NCBI GenBank assembly: GCA_025667525.1
Contig: CM046882.1
Span: forward strand, 527,770,618-527,834,617
DNA length: 64,000 bases
DNA from: Glebionis coronaria
Lineage: Eukaryota; Streptophyta; Magnoliopsida; Asterales; Asteraceae
Direction: 5' to 3'
This document shows positions 50,407 through 61,036 of the stretch, in pieces. The translations under genes were made by a program, and so were the position numbers. The notes below the pieces were generated by a model. It did not search any database. It was not told the DNA's origin and was given only the letters and a program-made list of their open reading frames with translations. Every line of letters starts with the position of its first letter. Within the stretch, counting starts at the first letter, position 1.

Positions 50407-52586
50407 GATGGATAGGACTTCATTTGTAATGGGTAGCTTAATTTTGTAAAAACACATAGTTTCTCAATTCCTTTACCTTTCCTCCATTTTTACCCTAGCT
50501 ACTCAAGAGTCTGACAAACTCTTGAGTTAGTTAGTTAGTTACTTACCTTTTAACAACTTTGTAACCGTTTTTCATTGAATAAAATTCAAATCTTCCATTT
50601 CCCGCCAAAACTGTTCTTCCTATTACTGTTCATTACCTGCTGATATTGGATACTTGAGTTGTTGTTTTGTGTTTGTTATGATCATAGATTGATCATAACT
50701 GACCTTGAAGGAGTTTGTTAGCTGTTCTTGAAGAATTCAGTTCATTCCATAGTTTTTGAAGATTTCAAGCTTGTTGATGATGACTGTTGATTGTTAGCTG
50801 TTATTGTTGATTGATTGTTGTCCTAGTGATAAGGTGGTGGTTATCACTAGGCTAAGAGAGCTCAGCGCTCCTCTTCTTCTCAATGGATTACTTCAAATGG
50901 TTTTAAAGCTCTCATTATTGTTCCACTGAATTTGTCAATTGCATGCTTATTTTCTTAGTGTAATCTAGTTGATTGCATGATAAAAGCTGTTTAGAATTGC
51001 TGATTGTTTGATTGTTGATTGCTTATAGTTTAATTCTGTTTACTTGTTCTTTGATTTGAAATAAGTTCTAGCTTTTAGCCTAGTTCAGTCATTTTTGGCC
51101 TTGTATCTTGTTTGTAGTTCTAGTAGTGATAAGTACTTGTTCACTTCTTTCAAACTTTTCATTTTGATCACTGAGTATAGCTTGCTATAGAATTTCATTA
51201 AGTTCAACTTCAAAATCAAATTATCTTCACAAATTTTCATAAAAACCAGTTAAAGGAGTGTTTGGGAATAGCTTAACAAGAGTTTTCAAGAATTGAGTTT
51301 TAGCTTGTTAAAGTTCATTTGCAATTAAAAGGTGGTTATTAAGTGTTTCAAGTCATTTACAAGTCAAAAAGATAGTCAAACAGGCAAATGGCATGAAAAG
51401 TGTTTGGGTTGATTTCAGTCAGTTTTGTCATTTAGAAGTTGCCATTTTGATTTGATCAGTACTCATTCAATTCTAGATGAAATTGTACCAAATTTGTTCT
51501 CAATCATAGCTTATATCATAGAGATTCAAATTCCAAAAGCATTTTCTACAGTTTACAATAAGCAGATAGAAATAAGCATAATTCAGATAAGCCAACTTAA
51601 GTCAAGTTTCTGTAAATGAGAACTGGAAATTTGTATCTCCTTATCCTATTCATAAACATGGCCATTTTTCTTCACAAATCCATTTAAAACATTGAGTTAC
51701 TTGATTTTTGAAAGTTTCATCTTTTTGAAAAATAAGCTGGTCAACGCTGGTCAACGATAAGCCCATTTTCAGCTTAATTCAGATTCCCAGCTTATTTCTT
51801 GATGAAAAAGGTTCTAGTTTGATTTCCCGTTCATTACTTGGATAGCTTAATCAGTTTCATTAAGAAAATCAAGTTGTGACTGTTTAGATTTTGCTATAGC
51901 TTATTTTGTGCTTATTGATAAGTGCTCATTTGCTTATTTCACAACTTTAGCCAATTTCATTTTACACACGTAGCTTATTTTGGATTTAAATCATTTTGCA
52001 ACTTGTCTCATTGAATTTGGTTGAGTAATAAGCTCAAACGAGCTTATTTGTACCTTAAACCCGTTTTTGGCTTAAATAGTTCTTGAAATTGCTTTTTGGT
52101 CCCTATAGTTTTAAACAGTGTGTATACTTGGCTAAACTTCCAAGTTTTTAGGGTTTGCAATTTGTTAGCCCTTGCAGTTTTGGAAGTTGCTAATTTCAGT
52201 TAGCAAGTTGTTAGTTTGTTACATTTTTGGTTAGTTGGTTATCAGATTTGCATAATTGATCCTTGTAGTTAACAGATTTACACTTTTAGTCCCTAGATTT
52301 GTCAGAATTTACATTTCAAGCATTTATCTTACCTAGAATTTACAATTTCAGTCCTTTTAGTTTCATATTTTGCATTTTGAATTTTACTTGAATAAAAATT
52401 TGGTATTTGCAAATTGTTTTACATATAAGTAGGTAATATTTTTCCGTTTTGCAAGGCTTTGTTGAATTAGCAAATAGAATATCCAAACAAGCTTCACAAC
52501 CAAAAACAGTTAAAAACCCGATATTGGTTGGACTTTCTATTAGCAAGAACTGAGAAAAAACGAACTGCATTATACACAATTTCAAA

Positions 52587-52601
52587 TGGCGCCGCTGCCG
52601 G
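52587..52601 (+). promoter_or_regulatory. Primer-binding site of element F
   Basis: TGGCGCCGCTGCCGG, two bases after the LTR end; the same Athila-type site as in element E. Confidence 0.85.
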
Positions 52602-53361
52602 TTCTTTGACTACACGAGAGACTATCGATTGACGGTTTTCATTGGCTTTTGGGATCCGTTCACTTTGTGAACGTTATTTTTACGTATCATAAATCAAAAA
52701 CAAATAAAAAATCAAAAATATAAAAATATATAAAAAAACTAAAAATTAACAAAACAATTCTTTTCCTAAAGAATTGACCAAAAAAATAAAAAAAATCCAA
52801 AAAGCAATCTTTTTCCTAAGAGATTGCAACCAAAAATATATATTATTGGATTCTCTCGGTTTTTATGTACATATAGCATTTTCTCTTAAAAAATCATAAA
52901 TACAAAAATATTTTCCATATATTATTATAAGTAAATACGTATACGTATAAGAACAACCAATTTACATATTCTCCATAAGTATTGTCGAGGCAATACACCG
53001 TGTTGAGGGGCGTTCCGGTCCTTGACACGTGTATCGATCAAACAAAATAAAGCAAGAATAGATAAATACTCTCAATAAGCAACAATTCAAAGAATACGAA
53101 CATTTAAGTGAATAGAAAGGCGATGTGCTATAAAATGCCATCTAAGGGTCAATAGGTACTTAAGTGCTTCGCGCCACCTAACCCCCCGTTCACTTGTAAG
53201 TATTCTAAGAAGGAAGGCTTCATTGAGGGTCTTGCACCCAAGTAGTACATACGTATATTGTTATTTTCTTGTGGATATTTAATATTGAAACTCGAAGAGG
53301 ATAATCCATTTCTCTTCAAAGTCACACGAGAGCTTCTCTCTCATTCCTCGTATTGAGTTGC
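52602..53361 (+). other. Leader of element F
   Basis: A-rich untranslated region between primer site and gag. It contains a loose tandem repeat near 52745-52835 (TTTTCCTAAAGAATTG, TTTTCCTAAGAGATTG). No gene. Confidence 0.6.
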
Positions 53362-56300
53362 ATGCTCACTCGCGGGCGTGCACAAATACCGATTGGTGTA
53401 CAACCTCTTCCTCCGAAAAGGAAGAAAAAGAGAAAGAGTAAGACCACCATCGTCCACCAAGCCGATCACGAGAATCGTGCTTTGACTCCACCACAAGAAG
53501 CCATGGCTATTGATAATCGCTCTTTGTATGAACGTATGCAAACCAACATTCATGGATATGCTAGTGCCATTAAGATTCCCGACTTTCCCGCAAACACATT
53601 TGAGCTACATACATCTATGATCAATATGGTTTCACAATCACCTTTCTTTGGTAACAAGAATGAGGATCCTCATGCTCACCTTAAGAGATTCCTTTCTCTT
53701 TGCAATACCATTAAGCATAATGGGGTTCCACATGAGGTGATTAGGTTGATGTTAGTGTCATTTTCTTTAGAGGGAACCGCTAAGCATTGGTTAGACACCC
53801 AACCACCTGATAGTATCATCACATGGAATGGTTTCACCACTAAGTTTTTGAACAAGTTCTTTCCTCCACATAAGACTATGGATTTGAGGACTTTAATTAT
53901 GGGCTTTCAACAAAAACCTAGTCAATCCTTTAGTGATGCTTGGGAAGAGTATAGTGAGTTGTTGAGGCGATGCCCTAATCATGGATTGGATCAAGTTCAC
54001 CAAATCAACCTTTTCTATGATGGCCTTAAATCTCACCACCAAGATTCACTCAATGCTTCCGCGGGAGGGAATATTCTTCTTAAGACATATCAAGAGGCTT
54101 TGGACATCATTGAGACTAAAGCAATGGTTCAAACAAACAATCCATTTGAAGAAAAGGTTCATGTTATCCAAAACAATTCTCAAACTCCTTGTGACAACCA
54201 ACTTCTTAAAGAGATCCTTCAACAAGTCAAACAAGGACAACAAGAAATGACTCATGAGATAGTTCAAGCCTTTAAGACCGTTTCATTGAACAATTCTTCA
54301 AATAATGTGAATGTTATTGCCATTTCTTGTGTTACTTGTGGAGGTCCCCATTCTTATGAACAATGTGATAAGGTGCAAGGGTATCAAGGGGAATGCTATG
54401 CTTACCAAGAAGAACATCGTGAACACTTCAAGCCTAATATCAATCCAAATAACCTTTCTTACAAATCCCAAAATTACCTTACTCCACCCGGCTTCCCACC
54501 CCAACCACCCACCCAAATTCCACAAAATCCTCCTCAAATTTTACCAAGGAATCAAGGGCAAAGACCACCTTACCAAGGAAATAACTACAAGGCACCCAAC
54601 AATGTTCAACATCAAGGAAATACCTTTTATCCACCACAACAAGGATTTAATCAACCACTTCCATTTATTCCCAATCAAGCATATGCTCCAATACCAAATC
54701 AAGCTTACCCTCAAGTTCAAAATCAAGGATATGGGATGCAAGAGACTCAAGAGTATGTTGACAAGAAAATGCGTGAAATGGAGAAGAGAATGAATGATCA
54801 AATCAATAGGGTTTTAGTGGCAATAAATCAAAGACCACAAGGGGCTTTACCTTCCAACACACAAACAAACCCTAGGGCCAATGTCAATGCTATTACAACA
54901 AGGAGTGGAACAACAACAAAGGATCCTTCACCTCCTAAACCTACTATTGTTCAACCCACTTGTGCTCCTACTTGTGACAAGCCTTCTACTTCTACTTTGC
55001 CTCCTCAAAATTCTCCTATTCACTTAAACATACCTTCTCAACCACCTCATACTTCTCCTTTACCTTCCACACTTCCCAATGAAGAAGCTAACAAAGACAA
55101 ATCTTCCACAACTACACCTATTCCACCTACACCAAAACCTACTCTTCCATACCCTTCAAGGTTGAAAAAGGACAAGTTAAAGAACAAGGATGACATCCAA
55201 GTCTCCAATTTCTTAAGGATGTTTAAGCAACTCAACATCAATATATCCTTTGCGGAAGCTCTTGCTTATATGCCAAAGTTTGCTAAGATGTTCAAGGATT
55301 TGCTCTCAAACAAAGAAAAATTGGTTGATTTGCCCAACACATCCCTTAATGAAAATTGTTCCGCGGTGTTACTTAAAACCTTACCAACAAAACTTGGAGA
55401 TCCGGGGCGCTTCTTGATACCTTGTAATTTTCCCGGTGTTGAAAATTGCATGGCTTTGGCGGATCTAGGGGCGAGCATAAACCTCATGCCTTTATCGGTT
55501 TGGAAACAACTATCTCTTCCCGAGCTCACTCCCACTAGGATGACTCTTGAACTAGCCAACCGAACCATAGCTCACCCCGTAGGTATAGCGGAAGATGTGT
55601 TTGTAGGTGTGGATAAGTTTACCTTTCCGGCCGACTTTGTAGTGGTTGATTATGACATGGATCCTAGAGTGCCTTTGATTGTTGGTAGACCGTTTTTGAG
55701 AACGGGTCGTACCTTGATAGATGTGGCGGAAGGAGAACTAATTATGAGAGTAGAAGATGAGAGAGTGGTGTTTAAGCTAGGGAAAATTTGTAATAGAAAA
55801 GAGGTTAAGGATTCTAGACCTTGTGAGACTATTAACATTGTGGATGTGCTAGATGAAGTGTGTAATGAACACTTTCATGATGCTTGTAAGAGTGCTAGTG
55901 ATGAGATACCCCATGTTGAAACCGTGGCCTCAATTGCTCCCTCTTTAACACCTTTTGGAGAGAGTGATTTCCTCTTGGAGGAATTTGAGTCCAACTTTCT
56001 TGGTGATGATGATTCTCCCATTAATTGGGAAGAAGATATTCTTACAATCCAAAAGTTGCTCAATGAGGACCCTATTCCTTCTCCTATTCCACAAGAGATT
56101 ACCATTGAGGAACCTTCTATAGTTAAACCTTCCATAGAGAGTCCACCTCCTATTGAACTTAAGGACCTTCCATCCCACTTAGAATATGCTTTCTTAGAGG
56201 GAAAAGACCAATTACCGGTGATTATTGCTAAAGAGTTGAAAGAGGATGAGAAAGAGCAACTTATTGAAGTTCTTAAGAAACATAAGAAATCTTTAGCATG

Positions 56301-59060
56301 GAAAATATCCGACATAAGGGGAATTGATCCACATTTTTGTACACACAAAATCCTTATGGAGGATGACTATAAACCCGCCATTCAAAACCAAAGGAGAGTT
56401 AACCCAAAAATCCATGAGGTTATTAAGAAGGAAGTGATTAAACTCTTAGATGCGGGTATGATTTACCCCATTTCCGACTCTCCATGGGTTAGCCCGGTTC
56501 ATTGTGTTCCAAAGAAGGGTGGAATCACCGTGGTGCCTAATGAGAACAATGAGCTTATTCCCACGAGACTTGTGACCGGTTGGAGAGTTTGCATTGATTA
56601 TAGAAAACTCAATGAGGCGACTAGGAAAGACCATTTCCCGCTTCCCTTTATGGATCAAATGCTTGAACGCTTAGCGGGAAATGAGTACTATTGTTTTCTT
56701 GATGGCTTTTCGGGTTATTTCCAAATACCCATTGACCCTAAGGATCAAGAAAAGACCACATTCACTTGTCCCTACGGTACATTTGCTTACAAGAGGATGC
56801 CTTTTGGCTTATGTAATGCACCGGGGACGTTTCAAAGGTGCATGATGGCGATTTTCCATGACATGATAGAGCAAACCATGGAGGTTTTTATGGATGACTT
56901 TTCCGTATTTGGAAACTCCTTTAGCTCATGTCTCACCAATCTTGAGAGAATGCTTAAGCGTTGTGAGGAAACACGTTTGGTGCTTAATTGGGAGAAATGT
57001 CACTTTATGGTGAAAGAGGGGATTGTTTTAGGACACAAGATATCCAATAAGGGATTAGAAGTTGATCGAGCTAAAATTGATGTGATTGTTAAGCTTCCCC
57101 CACCCACCTCGGTTAAAGGTGTGAGGAGTTTCTTAGGTCATGCGGGATTTTATAGGCGCTTTATACAAGATTTTTCTAAGATAGCTAGACCGATGACTCA
57201 CCTCTTGGATAAAGAGGCTCCTTTCATTTTTAACCAAGATTGTTTAGACTCTTTTGAGACTCTTAAAGAAAAATTGACTAAGGCTCCCGTTTTGGTTTCT
57301 CCAAATTGGGAATTACCTTTTGAGCTTATGTGTGACGCTAGTGATTATGCGGTGGGGGCCGTCTTAGGACAAAGAGTTAATAAGCATTTCCAACCTATAC
57401 ACTATGCGAGTAAAACCATGACCGGTGCACAACTTCATTACACTACCACGGAAAAAGAGTTGCTTGCTATAGTATATGCTTTTGAGAAGTTTAGACCATA
57501 TCTTGTGCTTTCCAAAACCATAGTGTATACGGATCATTCCGCTCTCAAGTATCTTATGACAAAACAAGATGCTAAGCCTAGGCTTTTGAGATGGGTTTTG
57601 TTGCTTCAAGAGTTTAAGATAGAGATTCGTGATAAGAAAGGGGCCGAGAATTTAGCGGCGGATCATTTGAGTAGACTTGAGCATCCTTTTCAAGGAGATT
57701 TCCCACACCAAGAAATCAATGAATCCTTTCCATTAGAGGAGCTCATGTCTATCTCTTCCCAAGAGGATGCCACACCTTGGTTTGCGGATATCGCAAACTA
57801 TCTTGTGGGCACTGTGCTTATTGAGGGTCTTACTTATCAACAAAAGAAAAAGTTTCTTAAGGAAGTTAAGTATTACTTTTGGGATGATCCATATCTTTTT
57901 AGGCAATGTGCGGACCAAATCATTAGACGGTGTGTAGATGGGCCCGAGGCATTTAAGATCTTAGAGGCGTGTCATAAAGGACCTACGGGTGGACATTTTG
58001 GGCCTAACTACACCGCCAAGAAAGTCTTTGATTCGGGTTACTATTGGCCTTCCATTTACAAAGATGCCTAAGAAATGGTGAAATTTTGTGATGTTTGTCA
58101 AAGACAAGGAAAAATTACACAACGTGATGAGATGCCACAAAATTTTATCCAAGAATGTGAGATATTTGATGTATGGGGCATTGATTTCATGGGACCTTTT
58201 CCATCCTCTAAGGGAAACAAGTATATACTTGTAGCGGTGGATTATGTGTCCAAATGGGTGGAGGCTAAAGCCTTACCTACCAATGATGCTATAGTGGTTG
58301 TAAAGTTTTTGAAACAATTGTTTGCTAGATTTGGTGTACCTCGGGCCATCATAAGTGATCGTGGTACGCACTTTTGTAATGATCAATTCACGAGAGTTAT
58401 GAAGAAATATGGAGTGAATCATAGACTTTCTACCGTGTATCACCCTCAAACAAATGGTCAAACCGAGGTCACAAATCGTGGTTTAAAGAGAATTTTAGAG
58501 AGAACGGTGGGAGAGCATCGAGCTTCTTGGTCGGATAAGCTTGATGATGCTTTGTGGGCGTTTAGGACGGCTTTTAAAACACCAATTGGTTGCACTCCTT
58601 ATAGGCTTGTCTATGGAAAAGCGTGCCACCTCCCATTTGAGTTAGAACATAAGGCATCTTGGGCTCTCAAGTGGGCTAACTTTGATTTAAACCAAGCCGG
58701 TTCACATAGGAAAGATCAACTTAATGAGATGGATGAGTTGAGAGCCAATGCCTATGAGAATTCTTTGCTTTACAAGGAAAAGACTAAGAAATTGCATGAT
58801 GCTAAGATCAAGAATCGTGAGTTCAAAGTTGGAGAGCCGGTTCTCCTCTTTAACTCAAGATTGAAGCTTTTGCGGGCAAGCTTAAGTCGAGATGGTCCGG
58901 TCCATTCACTATTGCTCAAGTGTTTCCATATGGAACTCTTGAGTTGTCCCAAACCGATGGTCCAAATTTTAAAGTGAATGGTCACCGTGTTAAACATTAC
59001 TTTGGGGAGGACATTTCCGTTGAAATGGTCCAAGAGGTCCCCATTTTCCCCATGAATTAA
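53362..59060 (+). pseudogene. Athila gag-pol polyprotein, one stop and one frame change
   Basis: ATG 53362 ([10 protein letters not shown]). Gag core ([41 protein letters not shown]), knuckle-like [13 protein letters not shown], long P/Q-rich linker, protease DLGAS near residue 702. [22 protein letters not shown] and FMDD near 1176, RNase H ([23 protein letters not shown]), integrase zinc region. TAA at 58069-58071 interrupts the integrase zinc-binding segment, and the frame resumes at once (ATG 58075, [30 protein letters not shown]). A second break, a frame change near 58868, affects the integrase C-terminal tail; the original stop was probably 59058-59060. Otherwise catalytic residues are preserved. 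Inactive as read, though it could serve as a template for related proteins. Confidence 0.9.
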
Positions 59061-61036
59061 TTCATTGAGGGACGAGTCGAGCTAGAGACTCATTAACTCA
59101 AGCATCGTATAACTAGGTTTAGAGTGTTGTAGGTTAGAAATAAAGGTATAGACTTAGAGATAAGTGTAGGGGAGACCTTCTTTTGTCTTCATGATTGTTT
59201 GTAGGGTTGCTCACTCATCTCATGCTTTGGAGCTTATGGAGGAGGCCCTTGTATCCGGTTCACTTCGTTACTTTAGTGATTTTTCATTGACACCTTGTGC
59301 TTAAACATGATTTCACTAATAGTTGTCCTTTCCTTAACTTGGGTTAAGCAAAGTTTATTCATTGTCATAAGTGTAGGGGAAGTTTTTACACTTCCATGCT
59401 CTTAAACATTGAGGACAATGTTTAGCTTAAGTGTAGGGGGGTCTTCTATCGAAGTGACCTTACCTAGAACTTGTCATTGTCTTGCATGATAACATGGAAA
59501 ATTGAATTTTCAACATTTTTCAAATTTTTGATCTACTTTGGCCAACAAAAAATATGCATTCATAATTTTTGCATCAATCATGCTTGCATAACACATTTGC
59601 ATTGTATATATCTTTTCTTTTATTTTTCATCAAAAATATATAAAGGAGGAAAAATATAATAAAACATGGTTTAACAAGTTTAGATTTCTTTGACATATTA
59701 GGCCCGCCATGGATATTTTGACTCAACCCGAGTTTGCTTATCTTAGCATTCTCTAGCTAGTATCCTTAACCATGTAGTCCTTTATTGGTCTATTAGGCTA
59801 AGCATCCACCAATCTCATTATTTGAGATTTTAAATTTGTGGAGAATGGGAAATGATAGAGTTGAAGCAAGTGTAAAAGGGCTAGATAGACTTCATGGCAA
59901 TTACTTGTGGCTAAACCCTTCTCTTCTTTATCTCTATTTTCTTCGCATGTATATAATTGTTAATAAATAATCAAGTACGGTTTTAATTGGTTTGTAATCT
60001 CTTATGCATTTTTGGCTAATCATTTATGGTTGATATGAGTACGTCTTAAGATTCTAAGTTAGCACGTTTTATGTGTACTAGACTTATGTCATGCTCCATA
60101 TTTAGCGGGTGTTTTTCCTTTTATTCTTTTCAAATTTCTTTGTGAGGAATAAAGAAAAATAAGAGCGGCTTATGAAAAAAATGAGTGGCTAGAAAAAAAA
60201 AAGAAAAAAAAGAAAAAGAAAAAAAAATAATGCAAGACTCCCAAGAGGGGCAGTGTGGTGTTAATTATAGTGACTATTGAGTTCCAATATTACCTTGACG
60301 GGTTGCGGGGATTCAATAGATTGCTCCAATCCAATATTGCCTTGACGGGTTGCGGGGTTGAAGATCCAAAGTCTCAAAAAGATGGCGGATGTAAATTATT
60401 GCGTGAGTTTTATTTTCCTTTCCTTAGCGAGTGTGTAGCTACTTATGAAAGCATGACATGAGGATTTTACACATAAGGCGAATGACTTATTACTCCTAAA
60501 ACGGACTTATATTAATTGTGAGCGGTTTTTCAAGTAATGGATGAGAGGATTACTTAGGATTAAAACCGTGCTTCCTTATTTTTGGATTTTACATTTCTTA
60601 TACTTCTCACTTGAATAATGACAAATTTGCCCACAAGCATTTTGCTCAAATAATAACCGGTTCCACATTTAATTGTCATGAATAAGTTGATGCACTTTTT
60701 ACTTGTGAATGCAATGATTCCATTTTTAAGCTTGGTATGGGGAAAGTGAAACTTGAGGGTGATAAATGTCCATGGTACCCAAGCCCTAATCTAAGCCATT
60801 GAATTCTTTATGAGTTATTTCCATCAAAACCATTTCAAGAAAAATAAAAAAGATATAGATAGAATTGTATTTTGTTCATTGCATTATTAAAAGTCAAAAT
60901 CATGCATCATTTAGTTTAGAGTAGTGTAGATGCATCTCATATGGCCAAGGTGGATTAATTATGAGGGAAATGTAAATTTGAGCTTTAATATATAATATTG
61001 CATGAGGACATGACAATGTTCAAGTGTAGGGGAATT
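59061..61036 (+). other. Post-pol region of element F
   Basis: No env-like gene. Contains four polypurine-like tracts of the form AAGTGTAGGGG (near 59162, 59369, 59428 and 61022, the last next to the 3' LTR). There is an A/G-rich run at 60190-60230 and a roughly 49-bp duplication with CCTTGACGGGTTGCGGGG near 60292 and 60341. Confidence 0.65.

Larger units (their letters stand above)
49526..52584 (+). repeat. 5' LTR of element F
   Basis: 3059 bp, TGATATGAGCTTAAACTC...CACAATTTCA. Begins with an 8-bp stem hairpin (GATATGAG/CTCATATC). Contains G-box words, a 13-bp inverted repeat and a TATA box in the first kilobase, and many AGCTTATT/AATAAGCT words at 51730-52060. Confidence 0.92.

Noticed and set aside
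50181..50429. Open frame in the F LTR, repeated near 61691-61915
   Set aside because: LTR sequence; the frame ends differ between the two copies and no domain is seen.
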